DNA of 44,620 bases, taken from NCBI GenBank assembly GCA_025934635.1, contig JAICWX010000029.1:1-44620 (forward strand). The letters run 5' to 3'. The notes under the pieces are model-generated. The model was not told where the DNA came from. It did no database searches and saw nothing but the letters and a program-made list of their open reading frames with translations. This DNA is from Streptosporangiaceae bacterium. GTDB taxonomy: Bacteria > Actinomycetota > Actinomycetes > Streptosporangiales > Streptosporangiaceae. Shown in pieces: positions 1 to 8,848 of the stretch; position 1 is the first letter of the stretch; each line of letters opens with the position of its first letter. The position numbers and the translations under genes were made by a program.

Positions 1-1053
1 GATCATCTTGCGGCGGCCGATGGTGTCGAACAGCCGCCCGATGGTCAGCGGGCCGAGCAGGTTCCCGGCGGCGAAGGCCATGAAGTAGTAGGGGGTCCGG
101 CCGGGCGGGACGTGGAAGAAGAACTGCAGGACCAGCCCGTAAGTGAAGAAGATCGCGTTGTACAGGAACGACTGGGTGATCATCAGCACCCCGCCGTAGA
201 TCGACCGGGCCGGGTAGTGCTTGAACAGCGATCTCAGCAGGGCTACGTAGCCGATCTGCTCGGTCGGCCTGATCACCAGTTCCCGGCTCGGGTCCACCGG
301 CGGAGCCTCGCCCTTGGTCGCCGCGACGTCGGCTTCGATCTCCGCGATGGACGCCTCGGCCTCCTTCTCCCGGCCGTGCATGATCTGCCAGCGGGGGCTT
401 TCCGGCAGGTGCCGCCGGACGAAGATGATCACCAGCGCGAGCACCGGGCCGATCACGAAGGCGATCCGCCAGCCCAGTTTGGGCGAGATGTGGTTCAGGG
501 CGATCAGGGTCACGATGGTGCCGAGGAAGGCCCCGGCCCAGTAGGTGCCGTTGACCGCGATGTCCACCCGGCCGCGGTAGCGGGCCGGGATCATCTCGTC
601 GATCGCGGAGTTGATGGCGGCGTACTCACCGCCGATGCCCATCCCGGCGATCACCCGGGTGAGGTACAAGAAGATGAACCAGTAGCCGCCCTTGGGGGTG
701 GCCGCGGTCAGCCCGGACCCGATCAGGTAGACCGCCAGGGTAACCAGGAACAGGTTCTTGCGGCCCAGCTTGTCCGAGAGCTGGCCGAAGAACAGCGCCC
801 CGATGACCTCGCCGATCAGGTACCAGGTGGCGATGTCGGCCACCCCGCTGGCGGACATGTGCAGCGTGTTCGGCAGGGTCAGGTCGGGCCCGACGTTGGC
901 CGCGATCGTGATCTCCAGGCCGTCCAGGACCCAGGCCACGCCGAGCGCCACCACCATCCGGGTGTGGAACCTGGACCACGGCAGCCGGTCGATCCGGGCG
1001 GGGATCAGGCTCCGGATGCCTGGCCTGTCCGCCGTCTCGGGCATCGATGTCAT
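1..1053 (-). CDS. MFS transporter, metabolite/sugar porter type (3' end outside window)
   Basis: The minus strand from 1053 is open to the window edge and gives 351 residues without the C-terminus. The ATG is preceded by AAGGAG at good spacing. The protein has alternating hydrophobic segments typical of a 12-TM major facilitator. The loop-2/3 signature FFGQLSDKLGRKN is present, with the related GRLFDTIGRRKM near the visible end. A short cytosolic N-terminus (about 30 residues) and a long charged central loop fit the metabolite:H+ symporter/sugar porter branch. The substrate cannot be read from sequence. It diverges from the fumarase pair, so a C4-dicarboxylate or related organic acid is possible, but this is only contextual inference. 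It is truncated only by the window border. Confidence 0.85.
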   Translation of the reverse strand, partial: MTSMPETADRPGIRSLIPARIDRLPWSRFHTRMVVALGVAWVLDGLEITIAANVGPDLTLPNTLHMSASGVADIATWYLIGEVIGALFFGQLSDKLGRKNLFLVTLAVYLIGSGLTAATPKGGYWFIFLYLTRVIAGMGIGGEYAAINSAIDEMIPARYRGRVDIAVNGTYWAGAFLGTIVTLIALNHISPKLGWRIAFVIGPVLALVIIFVRRHLPESPRWQIMHGREKEAEASIAEIEADVAATKGEAPPVDPSRELVIRPTEQIGYVALLRSLFKHYPARSIYGGVLMITQSFLYNAIFFTYGLVLQFFFHVPPGRTPYYFMAFAAGNLLGPLTIGRLFDTIGRRKMI

Positions 1054-1528
1054 CGCGTTCTCCTTCAGGCGCTGACCACGGGCCCCGATAACCGCTGGCT
1101 GCCCGACTACCCATCAGACGAGCCTGAAACCGGTCATGCGAAGGACGCGTTTTCAGAAGGAGAGAAAAGAACGGGGGAAGAATACAGCGGCGGCGCCGCC
1201 GCTAGGCAGGACGCGGACGGGGGCACCGCGTGCTTAGCGAAACATCGCGCGGACGGGGGCACCGCGCGGCGCGGCGCCGCCGCATAGCGTCACGATACAA
1301 GCTTGACCATTCATACACAAGTCGTGATCAGCAGGACACAGCGTCAGTTTCGGCAGATTCCGGCCCTGTTTTCGGCCGTTGCCTTCGGAATCAGTGGGAC
1401 ACGGGTGTCCACCGGGACTGATGATCACCGGCATCCCCGGCCGCGCCGGGGCCGGCCTAAGCTGGGAAACCGGGGCCGGGAGGCCCCAGGCTAGCAAGCC
1501 CGGGTCGGCACGACGAGGAGAACGACAC
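1054..1528. other. Divergent intergenic region with an 18-bp direct repeat
   Basis: No convincing gene. The region separates the MFS gene (minus) from the fumarases (plus) and must hold both promoters. It contains a 16-bp G/C palindrome (1187-1202) and an 18-bp exact direct repeat (1213-1230 and 1249-1266, period 36). Long open frames here are composition artefacts. Confidence 0.6.
1213..1266. repeat. Two exact 18-bp direct repeats, period 36 bp
   Basis: The 18-mer GCGGACGGGGGCACCGCG occurs at 1213-1230 and again at 1249-1266. Position and spacing between divergent promoters would suit a tandem regulator site, but simple duplication is equally possible. Confidence 0.7.
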
Positions 1529-3172
1529 ATGCCGGAGTTCATGTACAGCGACCTGTTGCCGCTGGGCCAGGACGGGACTAGCTACCGGCAGCTGGCTCGT
1601 GATGGGGTGACAAGCAGGAACTCGTTCGGGAGAAATTTCCTGGAGATCGAGCCGCAGCTGCTCACCGACCTCACCGCCGCGGCGATGCATGACATCGCCC
1701 ACCTGCTGCGGCCCGCCCACCTGCGCCAGCTACGGTCCATCCTGGACGACCCCGAAGCGTCGCCGAACGACCGGTACGTGGCCCGCGACCTGCTCAAGAA
1801 CGCGTGCATCGCGGCCGGCGGGGTGCTGCCCATGTGCCAGGACACCGGCACCGCGATCGTGATGGGCAAGCGCGGCCAGCACGTGCTGACCGACGGCCGG
1901 GACGAGGAGCACATCTCGCGCGGCGTCTACGACGCCTACACCACGCTGAACCTGCGGTACTCCCAGCTGGCGCCGCTGAGCATGTGGGAAGAGAAGAACA
2001 CCGGCAGCAACCTGCCGGCCCAGGTGGAGATCTACGCCACCGGCGGGGACGAGTACAAGTTCCTGTTCATGGCCAAGGGCGGCGGCTCGGCCAACAAGTC
2101 GTTCCTGTACCAGGAGACCAAGGCGGTGCTGAACCCGAAGCGGATGGCGTCGTTCCTGGAGGAGAAGATCCGCTCGCTCGGCACGGCCGCCTGCCCGCCC
2201 TACCACCTGGCGGTGGTGGTCGGCGGGACCAGCGCCGAGTTCGCGCTGAAGACCGCGAAGTACGCGTCGGCCAAGTACCTGGACGGGCTGCCGACGTCCG
2301 GGTCGGCGTCCGCGCACGGGTTCCGCGACCTCGAGCTCGAGGAGCAGGTGCTCGGCATCACCCGCGACATCGGGATCGGGGCGCAGTTCGGCGGCAAGTA
2401 CTTCTGCCACGACGTGCGGGTGGTCCGGCTGCCCCGGCACGGCGCCTCCTGCCCGGTCGCGATCGCCGTGTCGTGCTCGGCCGACCGGCAGGCGCTCGGC
2501 AAGATCACCCGCGACGGGGTGTTCCTCGAGCAGCTGGAGACCGACCCGGCGCAGTACCTGCCGGACCTCGAGGCGTCCGAGGCCGACGGCGAGGTCGTGG
2601 CCATCGACCTGAACCGGCCGATGGACGAGATCCGGGCCGAGCTGACCAGGTACCCGGTGCGGACCCGGGTCGCGCTGACCGGGCCGCTGGTGGTGGCGCG
2701 GGACATCGCGCACGCCAAGATCGCCGAGCTGCTCGACCGCGGCGCGCCGATGCCGGGTTACCTGCGGGATCATCCGGTCTACTACGCGGGGCCGGCCAAG
2801 ACGCCGGAAGGGTACGCGTCCGGGTCGTTCGGCCCGACGACGGCCGGGCGGATGGACTCCTACGTGGACCGCTTCCAGGCGGCCGGCGGGTCGCTGGTCA
2901 TGCTGGCCAAGGGCAACCGCTCGGCGGCGGTGACGGCCGCGTGCAAACAGCACGGCGGGTTCTACCTCGGCTCCATCGGCGGCGCGGCGGCGCGGCTGGC
3001 CCAGGACTGCATCACCCGGGTCGACGTGCTCGAATATCCCGAGCTCGGCATGGAGGCGGTGTGGAAGATCGAGGTCCGCGACTTCCCCGCGTTCATCGTG
3101 GTGGACGACAAGGGCAACGACTTCTTCGCCGACCCGTCCGGGCCGGTGCTGCAGATCTCGGCGCACCCGTGA
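1529..3172 (+). CDS. fumA: Fumarate hydratase class I (4Fe-4S)
   Basis: A 547-residue protein that matches the length of single-chain class I fumarases. It should convert fumarate to malate (or the reverse) with an oxygen-sensitive 4Fe-4S cluster in the cytosol (TCA cycle). The three expected cluster cysteines are visible: C103 in [10 protein letters not shown]222 in AACPPYHLA and C316 in AVSCSADR, spaced as in E. coli FumA. KGGGSANK and the C-terminal swivel-type domain with [10 protein letters not shown] also fit. The ATG at 1529 is chosen because GAGGAG lies 8 nt upstream; open frame extends further upstream without a better site. The stop codon overlaps the GTG of the class II fumarase (GTGA), so the two are translationally coupled. 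Confidence 0.96.
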   Translation: MPEFMYSDLLPLGQDGTSYRQLARDGVTSRNSFGRNFLEIEPQLLTDLTAAAMHDIAHLLRPAHLRQLRSILDDPEASPNDRYVARDLLKNACIAAGGVLPMCQDTGTAIVMGKRGQHVLTDGRDEEHISRGVYDAYTTLNLRYSQLAPLSMWEEKNTGSNLPAQVEIYATGGDEYKFLFMAKGGGSANKSFLYQETKAVLNPKRMASFLEEKIRSLGTAACPPYHLAVVVGGTSAEFALKTAKYASAKYLDGLPTSGSASAHGFRDLELEEQVLGITRDIGIGAQFGGKYFCHDVRVVRLPRHGASCPVAIAVSCSADRQALGKITRDGVFLEQLETDPAQYLPDLEASEADGEVVAIDLNRPMDEIRAELTRYPVRTRVALTGPLVVARDIAHAKIAELLDRGAPMPGYLRDHPVYYAGPAKTPEGYASGSFGPTTAGRMDSYVDRFQAAGGSLVMLAKGNRSAAVTAACKQHGGFYLGSIGGAAARLAQDCITRVDVLEYPELGMEAVWKIEVRDFPAFIVVDDKGNDFFADPSGPVLQISAHP

Positions 3173-4563
3173 CCTCCGGGGCTACCCGCACCGAGCATGA
3201 CTCGATGGGGGACGTGGAGGTGCCCGCCGACGCGCTGTGGGGGGCGCAGACGCAGCGGGCGGTGGACAACTTCCCGATCTCCGGGGAGCCGATCGGACGG
3301 GACCTGATCGGGGCGCTGGCGGCCGTCAAGGGCGGCGCGGCGGTGGTGAACGGCGACCTCGGCGTGCTCGAGCCGGACATGGCGGCCGCGATCGGTGACG
3401 CGGCGGCCGCGGTGGCCCGCGGGGAGCACGACGACGCGTTCCCGCTTGACGTGTTCCAGACCGGCTCGGGGACCTCGAGCAACATGAACGCCAACGAGGT
3501 CATCGCCCGGCTGGCGGCCCGGTCGCTGGGCCGCGCGGTGCACCCGAACGACCACGTCAACGCGTCCCAGTCGTCCAACGACGTGTTCCCCTCGGCGATC
3601 GGCCTGGCCGGCACCCGGCTGCTCGCGGTGGACCTGCTGCCCGCGCTCGACCACCTGGCCGAGGTACTCGAGGCCAAGGCGGCCGAGTTCGCGTCCGTGG
3701 TCAAGAGCGGCCGGACGCACCTGATGGACGCGGTGCCGGTGACCCTCGGACAAGAGTTCGGCGGGTACGCGGCCCAGGTCCGTCATGCAGCCGAACGGGT
3801 GACCGCGTGTCTTCCCCGGCTCGGCGAGCTGCCGCTCGGCGGGACCGCGGCCGGGACGGGCCTGAACGCGCCGCCGGAATTCGCCGCGCGGGTGATCGGG
3901 TGGCTCGCGGCCGATCTGGGGCTGCCGCTGACCGAGGCGCGGAACCACTTCGAGGCGGCGGGCGCCCGGGACGCGCTGGTCGAGGCCAGCGGGATGCTCC
4001 GGGTGGTCGCGGTGAGCCTGTACAAGATCTGCAACGACCTGCGCTGGATGGGCTCGGGGCCGCGGGCGGGCCTGGGCGAGATCGCGATCCCGGACCTGCA
4101 GCCCGGCTCGTCGATCATGCCGGGCAAGGTGAACCCGGTCATCTGCGAGGCCGTCTGCCAGGTCTGCGCGCAGGTCATCGGGAACGACGCGGCGGTGGCG
4201 TTCGGCGGGGCGGCGGGCAACTTCGAGCTGAACGTGATGATGCCGGTGATCGCGCGCAACCTGCTCGCGTCGGGCCGCCTGCTGGCGGCGGTGGTGCCGC
4301 TGCTGGCCGACCGCTGCGTGTCCGGGATCATCGCTTTTCCCGATCGCACGCGGCGCCTGGTGGAGTCGTCCCCGGTCATCGTGACCGCCCTGAACCGTTA
4401 CATCGGTTACGAGGCGGCCGCCCAGGTGGCGCACGAGGCGCTGGAGAGCGGCGAGCCCATTCGTTCGGTGGTGATCGCGCGCGGGTACGTCGACCGGGGC
4501 GAGATCACCCTCGAGCAGCTGGATGCGGCCCTGGACGTCCTGGCCATGACCCGCGGAACGTAA
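3169..4563 (+). CDS. fumC: Fumarate hydratase class II
   Basis: A 464-residue member of the aspartase/fumarase superfamily, iron-independent, forming homotetramers in the cytosol. Diagnostic motifs are [13 protein letters not shown] (near 101), [10 protein letters not shown] (near 140), [11 protein letters not shown] (near 180, catalytic His region) and the superfamily signature [11 protein letters not shown] (about 313-323). The GTG start overlaps the class I fumarase stop by 4 bp. Pairing an oxygen-labile class I enzyme with a stable class II enzyme in one transcript would keep activity under iron limitation or oxidative stress; that role is inference. The aspartase/fumarase family also includes argininosuccinate lyase and adenylosuccinate lyase, but length and motifs are those of FumC. 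Confidence 0.97.
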   Translation: MTSGATRTEHDSMGDVEVPADALWGAQTQRAVDNFPISGEPIGRDLIGALAAVKGGAAVVNGDLGVLEPDMAAAIGDAAAAVARGEHDDAFPLDVFQTGSGTSSNMNANEVIARLAARSLGRAVHPNDHVNASQSSNDVFPSAIGLAGTRLLAVDLLPALDHLAEVLEAKAAEFASVVKSGRTHLMDAVPVTLGQEFGGYAAQVRHAAERVTACLPRLGELPLGGTAAGTGLNAPPEFAARVIGWLAADLGLPLTEARNHFEAAGARDALVEASGMLRVVAVSLYKICNDLRWMGSGPRAGLGEIAIPDLQPGSSIMPGKVNPVICEAVCQVCAQVIGNDAAVAFGGAAGNFELNVMMPVIARNLLASGRLLAAVVPLLADRCVSGIIAFPDRTRRLVESSPVIVTALNRYIGYEAAAQVAHEALESGEPIRSVVIARGYVDRGEITLEQLDAALDVLAMTRGT

Positions 4564-4694
4564 TCCCTCGCGAGCCAAAGGGGCGCGTTCCCGTCTGGAC
4601 TGACGAGCGAGGAGCCTGCGACGAGCGAGGAGGGAAGACGGGAACTCCGGGCGCCCCGGAGGCGAGCGGGGCCAGCAGAGTGTATGGTCCGGCT

Positions 4695-6734
4695 ATGCAC
4701 CCATCGGCGGACACCGGTCGAGTGATCGCCGGGCGTTACCGCCTGCAGTCCCCCCTTGGCCGCGGAGCCATGGGCGTGGTGTGGCGTGCCCGCGATCAGC
4801 TGCTCGACCGCGACGTGGCCATCAAGGAAGTCCAGATCGCCGACACCCTCACCGAGGAAGAGCGCGCGACCGCCTTCCAGCGCACGCTGCGCGAGGCCAA
4901 GACCGCGGCCCGGCTGAACCACCCGGCGGTGGTCACCGTCTACGACGTGGCCGAGGACGGGGGCCGCCCGTGGATCGTCATGCAGCTGGTCAACGCGCAG
5001 TCCCTGGACCAGGTGCTGGCGTCGGCGGGACCGCTGTCGCCGCGGCGAGCCGCGGAGATGGCCCGCCAGCTGCTGTCCGCGCTGAGCGTGGCGCACGCCG
5101 CCGGGGTGATGCACCGCGACGTCAAGCCGAGCAACGTGCTGATCGGCAACAACGACCAGGCCGTGCTGACCGACTTCGGCATCGCCACCTTCCAGGACGA
5201 CCCCAAGCTCACCCAGACCGGCATGGTGATGGGCTCGCCCGGGTTCACCGCCCCGGAGCGGATCCGCGGCGAGGACGCCTCGCCCGCATCCGACCTGTGG
5301 TCGCTCGGCGCGACGATCTACGCCGCGGTCGAGGGGCACGGCCCGTTCGAGCGGCGCGGCGGGGCGATCACCACGATGTCCGCCATCATCAACGAGAACG
5401 CGCCCGAGGCGCCCACCGCCGGCGCGCTCGGCCCCGTCATCGCCGCGCTGCTGCGCCGTGAGCCCGCGGACCGGCCGGACGCGGGCGCGGCCGCGCGGAT
5501 GATCACCAACGTGCTGCCGTCGCTCACGGACCAGGCGGCCGATGCGCCGCCGGGTTACGAGGCCACCGCCCTGTCGGCGTCGTCCCGGCCGGGCGCACCG
5601 CCGTCCGGGCCCCCGGGGGCTCCGGGACCGGTCCGGCCGCGCACGCCCCTGCCCGGCGAGACCTCGCTGGACTTCGCCGCGGCCGAGCATACGGCCGCCC
5701 CGCCGGACCCCGCGTCCGTGCGTACCGGTGCCCAGGAGCAGGTCGCGCCGACCACGGCCCAGCCCAGTCAGGGGTCCACCGCGCCACCCGACTTCTCTTC
5801 CTGGTACGACCCGGCGCCCCGGACCGGGCCCGCGCCCGATTCCGGCTCGGCCTGGACCGGGCCGCCCGCCTCCCCGGCCGGATCGGGCTCGGGCTACCCC
5901 GCCCCGGCCGGCTACGGACCGTCGGGCTACGGGCCGTCGGGCTCGGCGCCGTCGGGCTACGGGCCGTCGGGCTGGTCGGGCCAGGGGTCGCAGCAGGCAC
6001 CGGGCCCGCAGCCGTGGTCGGGGGCCGACTACGCGCAACCCCAGCCGCGGCGGCGTTCCGGTCTGGGCTGGAAGGCCGCCGTCGCGGCGCTGGCGATCAT
6101 CGGGGCCGGAGCCGGGGCCGCCACCGTGGTCCTGCTGCACCAGAATCATTCCGGTTCGCCGCCGGGCGGCAGCTCGACCTCCGCGCCGGCCTCGGGATCG
6201 GCCTCGGGGAGCACCGGCGGCACGCTGCCGCCCGCACTGCTGACGACCGCGATCAACCAGCCGCTGACCGGGGCGCCGCCGGCCGGCTACAAGAACCTGA
6301 CGAAGCAGGCCACCGGCACCGAGACGGCCGGGTTCAGTATCAACTACCCGGCGAACTGGACCACGACCCAGAAGGGCCTCTACCAGACCTGGCTGTTCTC
6401 CCCGCAGGCCGGCGTCAACATGCTGGTGGACCTGACGCCGCACACCTACCCGGGCGACATGGTCCAGGAAGCGCAGTACATCGAGACCCAGTCGATACCG
6501 CACTTCCCCGGCTACCAGCGGATTGACCTGAAGCCGCTGACCATCCGCGGCACGCCGGGATCGTTCTGGAAGTTCACCTGGACCGACAACGGCGTCAAGC
6601 AGGAGGCCCTGGACTTCCTGTTCATCATGGACAAGCAGTCGTACGCGCTGTACGCCACCGCCCCGGCCAGCATGTGGAACCAGCTGCAGGCGACCTTCGA
6701 CGAGGAAGTGCGCAGCTTCGCACCGCAGCCGTAG
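4695..6734 (+). CDS. Transmembrane Ser/Thr protein kinase (Pkn type)
   Basis: 679 residues. An N-terminal Hanks-type kinase domain (about 14-270) shows the glycine loop GRGAMGVV, K44 in VAIKEV, E67, the catalytic loop MHRDVKPSN (D142), DFG at 160-162 and SPGFTAPE. A proline/glycine/serine-rich linker (about 275-450) includes repeated GYGPSG units. One membrane helix (about 458-480) follows, then an outer C-terminal domain of roughly 200 residues that is not a PASTA repeat and which I cannot name. The membrane topology implies an external sensor controlling a cytosolic kinase. The start ATG gives a normal kinase N-terminus; a GTG a few codons upstream is an alternative. It lies about 130 bp after fumC and probably has its own promoter. 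Confidence 0.93.
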   Translation: MHPSADTGRVIAGRYRLQSPLGRGAMGVVWRARDQLLDRDVAIKEVQIADTLTEEERATAFQRTLREAKTAARLNHPAVVTVYDVAEDGGRPWIVMQLVNAQSLDQVLASAGPLSPRRAAEMARQLLSALSVAHAAGVMHRDVKPSNVLIGNNDQAVLTDFGIATFQDDPKLTQTGMVMGSPGFTAPERIRGEDASPASDLWSLGATIYAAVEGHGPFERRGGAITTMSAIINENAPEAPTAGALGPVIAALLRREPADRPDAGAAARMITNVLPSLTDQAADAPPGYEATALSASSRPGAPPSGPPGAPGPVRPRTPLPGETSLDFAAAEHTAAPPDPASVRTGAQEQVAPTTAQPSQGSTAPPDFSSWYDPAPRTGPAPDSGSAWTGPPASPAGSGSGYPAPAGYGPSGYGPSGSAPSGYGPSGWSGQGSQQAPGPQPWSGADYAQPQPRRRSGLGWKAAVAALAIIGAGAGAATVVLLHQNHSGSPPGGSSTSAPASGSASGSTGGTLPPALLTTAINQPLTGAPPAGYKNLTKQATGTETAGFSINYPANWTTTQKGLYQTWLFSPQAGVNMLVDLTPHTYPGDMVQEAQYIETQSIPHFPGYQRIDLKPLTIRGTPGSFWKFTWTDNGVKQEALDFLFIMDKQSYALYATAPASMWNQLQATFDEEVRSFAPQP

Positions 6735-6738
6735 CTCG

Positions 6739-7168
6739 CTAGTACCAGCCGGTGGCCTCTTCGTGCGTCCAGGCACCGCAAGGCGAACTGGCCGGATGAC
6801 CAGCCGAACGAGCCGAGCATGCCCTGGGCGAGCTGCCGCGGCGAGCCGGCCGCGGCGGCCCGGCTGCTCGCCTTCCGCTGCGCGATCGCATGCCGCACCG
6901 CGGCCAGCCGGAGGAGGTACGCGTGCTGGGCCCAGGTGTCGTCGCTTTGCTCACTGGCCTGGCTGGCGGCTAGATCCTCGGTGAGGGTCAGCCGCGGCGC
7001 GCCGGACGCTTCGTGCGTGATCTCGGCGGGCCCGTCCGCGTGACCCCGGGTTCCCTGGCTCCAGGTGGCCGCGGCCGCCGATGCGGCGGTCGCGACGGAG
7101 AGGGCGCCGGCCGCGGCGATCACCATGGCCTTCGAGCGGCTGAGCTGAACTTTGCGGTGTCGTGACAA
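6739..7168 (-). pseudogene. Truncated, frameshifted secreted transglycosylase-like gene
   Basis: The gene reads from a TTG start (7166-7168) with GAAAGG upstream. It begins MSRHR, has a signal peptide or membrane anchor, and reaches a segment matching the start of the catalytic domain in the neighbouring intact paralog (GMLGSFGWSSGQFA against NMLASFGFSPATFF). The frame then goes wrong. The expected continuation (C, then a W-x-x-E-x-x-G-W motif) is found one frame over as CGAWTHEEATGWY followed by a stop at 6739-6741. About 50 residues of catalytic domain are missing. The original frame runs on into sequence antisense to the kinase gene, which is not real coding. A sequencing error could explain the frameshift but not the missing domain end. 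Confidence 0.6.
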
Positions 7169-7602
7169 GGGGACCTTTCGGTGGTTCGCGTCACGCGAGG
7201 TGTCTCACCCCTGATCGCCACCGCCGCTTGAGCGGCCGGCGTCTTGCGCGTGGGACGTGGCGCGGGTGCAGGGCGCCGGGCTCATTCACCAGAGCCATCG
7301 CACGGGCGGGGTGCCGTCGGCTATCCACACTGCCTGACGAAAATGATTCCGCTGGCCGATACCGGCGTGAGCTAGATCACCATTGCCACGGCTGCGGCCG
7401 GTAACAGGCCGGAATTGCCTTGTTTACCTACGTGTTCACCGCTGGGCGAACGCCCTATGAGGAAACTCACACTCATTCGGAAACTTCTCATTACGGTCGA
7501 CATCGGGCGGCATTAGCCCGGCAATCGGGTTACTTCCCGGATCCGCGCACGGCTAATTCGCCGTCTTTTCCTGACGTCAGGTAATAAGGCAACTACGAAA
7601 CG
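7169..7602. other. Leader/promoter region of the broken transglycosylase gene
   Basis: No gene seen. The half next to 7168 is the likely untranslated leader of the minus-strand pseudogene and carries a Crp-like site at 7367-7380. The half next to 7603 is downstream of the intact paralog. A long leader would suit the c-di-AMP riboswitch often found before such genes, but I could not match the conserved core. Confidence 0.5.
7367..7380. promoter_or_regulatory. Crp-like site GTGA-N6-TCAC
   Basis: GTGA-gctaga-TCAC is a perfect dyad matching the inner half-sites of the cAMP receptor protein consensus. It sits 199 bp upstream of the broken transglycosylase start. The same motif lies about 240 bp upstream of the intact paralog (8520-8533). 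Confidence 0.45.
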
Positions 7603-8280
7603 TTAATAGTAGTTATTGGCTTGCCAGAAGGACCAGGCTTTGCAGGGATCCCCGTAGATCGCCTTGATATAGCCGATTCCCCACTTGATCTGGGTGGCCG
7701 GGTTGGTCTGCCAGTCCGCTCCCGCGGACGCCATCTTGCTGCCCGGCAGGGCCTGCGGGATGCCGTAGGCGCCGCTGGCGTTCTCCGCGTCGTACCGCCA
7801 GCCGCTCTCCCGGTCCCAGATGTCCTTCAGGCAGCCGAAGAAGGTGGCCGGGCTGAAGCCGAAACTGGCCAGCATGTTGTACGCGATGGCCTGCGCCGAG
7901 CCCGGGTCAGGCGGCGTGGACGTGACGTAGACGATGCCGCCGCCGCCCGTGCCGCCGCTGTTGGGGTTGGCCGCGGCGACTTCGGCCGGCGAGGCGAGCT
8001 TGGGCTTGGCCACCACGGTAAGGGTGCGCGCCGCGGTGGTCATCGCGATGAGCTGCGATCGCTCGGCCTCGAGGGCGGCCATGGTGCGGCTGCCCGGCAC
8101 GACCCCGATCGCCTGGACGGCGCTGAAGGCACTCGACCCCGGGGCGAACAGCTTGCCGCCCACCGCCACCCCGGTGATCGCCACCACGGCGAAAACCGCC
8201 ACCGGGAGGACAATGCCGAAACGACGGAACAGGCCCCGCTTGCGCCTACCGCTGCGAGCCCCGGTCCGGTGTCGCGACAA
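7603..8280 (-). CDS. Secreted/anchored transglycosylase-like muralytic protein
   Basis: 225 residues. A basic N-terminus (MSRHRTGARSGRRKRG) is followed by one hydrophobic helix (about 23-42, signal peptide or anchor) and a central linker with a glycine-rich stretch. The C-terminal domain (about 140-225) is of the actinobacterial transglycosylase/aggregation-promoting type: CLKDIWDRESGWRYDA carries the presumed catalytic Glu, followed by GAYGIPQALPGSKM and CKAWSFWQ. It should cleave peptidoglycan outside the membrane, possibly in growth or spore/dormancy exit. TTG is taken as the start because AAAGGA precedes it and the paralog has the same TTG-TCR-CGA-CAC context. The paralog at 6739-7168 is degraded, so this is the working copy. 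Confidence 0.85.
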   Translation of the reverse strand: MSRHRTGARSGRRKRGLFRRFGIVLPVAVFAVVAITGVAVGGKLFAPGSSAFSAVQAIGVVPGSRTMAALEAERSQLIAMTTAARTLTVVAKPKLASPAEVAAANPNSGGTGGGGIVYVTSTPPDPGSAQAIAYNMLASFGFSPATFFGCLKDIWDRESGWRYDAENASGAYGIPQALPGSKMASAGADWQTNPATQIKWGIGYIKAIYGDPCKAWSFWQANNYY

Positions 8281-8625
8281 GGCAATCCTTTCGTCCGGCC
8301 ATGCCCGCGAGACGCTGCTGCCGTTTCACTGAAATCCCGGCTTCTGGCCACGGGGCCGTGCGCGGTATTCCTGTCGCGCCGCCGGCCCGCTGCACCTGAC
8401 CTGGTGCGCCGCCTAGTCCGCCGCGCGCAAGTACCGCTGGCGGACAACAATGCCAGAGAGCCCCTGCATACGCGGGGCACTTCGGGAAGAAAACACCTTA
8501 CGGGCTTACTAAGGCGGCCGTGACGATGATCACAAGCGAATTACACTCTTAGTAATCAATGCCGACCAGACAGTCATTTCATCCACGGGCGGCGGGTGGT
8601 GGCGCGGGCGCGTAACGACGGTGCG
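8281..8625. other. Leader region of the transglycosylase gene
   Basis: No gene seen. It contains a Crp-like dyad (8520-8533) about 240 bp from the start codon, so a leader RNA of roughly 200 nt is likely. I find GC-rich local hairpins but no recognisable riboswitch core. Confidence 0.5.
8520..8533. promoter_or_regulatory. Crp-like site GTGA-N6-TCAC
   Basis: CGTGA-CGATGA-TCACA matches the Crp consensus TGTGA-N6-TCACA except for the first base. It is placed upstream of the transglycosylase gene on the minus strand and is paired with a second such site before the broken paralog. Crp control of resuscitation-promoting and muralytic genes is known in mycobacteria. Confidence 0.5.
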
Positions 8626-8687
8626 TAACGACATGGATGGAGCATCAATGTCGTGATCGCGGCATCGATGGAGCATCGATGTCGTTG
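8626..8687. repeat. 62-bp REP-like double-hairpin element, copy A
   Basis: Two imperfect palindromic units share the loop GGAGC (8639-8643 and 8670-8674), 31 bp apart. Each stem has the form CGRCAT-K-GAT / ATC-R-ATGYCG. The outer ends TAACGACATGGAT and ATCGATGTCGTTG are themselves near-inverted repeats. A second 62-bp copy lies at 20111-20172, with 51 of 62 positions identical by eye and no gaps. Confidence 0.75.
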
Positions 8688-8848
8688 CCGGCGGCGAGTG
8701 CGGGCCGGGGCGGGTGGCAGACGGGTCCAGTGGTGCGGATGCGAATGCTGAGGCCAGAAACTGCGGGAGGCCGGGGCCTGCGGGAAGCCGGGCGGATTGC
8801 CGGGCGGCGGGGCATGCTCGGGCGGGGTGCATGCTGCACAATCGGAGG

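Noticed and set aside
112..1287. Long plus-strand ORF antisense to the MFS transporter
   Set aside because: Low-complexity Asp/Arg/Gly-rich translation with no domain; the minus-strand transporter accounts for the sequence. The same applies to long antisense frames over the fumarases, kinases and regulators.
3169..4563. The class II fumarase-family enzyme as the lyase step of bacterial coenzyme M synthesis, working with ComA
   Set aside because: It carries full FumC motifs and is coupled to a class I fumarase 11 kb from comA; no other coenzyme M genes are visible.
4601..4640. Repeated ACGAGCGAGGAG between fumC and the kinase gene
   Set aside because: Two short copies only, likely purine-rich drift; no clear regulatory meaning.
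6512..6738. C-terminal extension of the broken transglycosylase frame into the kinase gene
   Set aside because: It is antisense to the conserved outer domain of the kinase and has no similarity to the paralog's catalytic domain.
7169..8620. c-di-AMP (ydaO-type) riboswitch before the transglycosylase genes
   Set aside because: The gene context is right and a GGTGAAT stretch occurs in one leader, but the rest of the conserved core could not be matched in either leader. A covariance-model search of both strands would decide.
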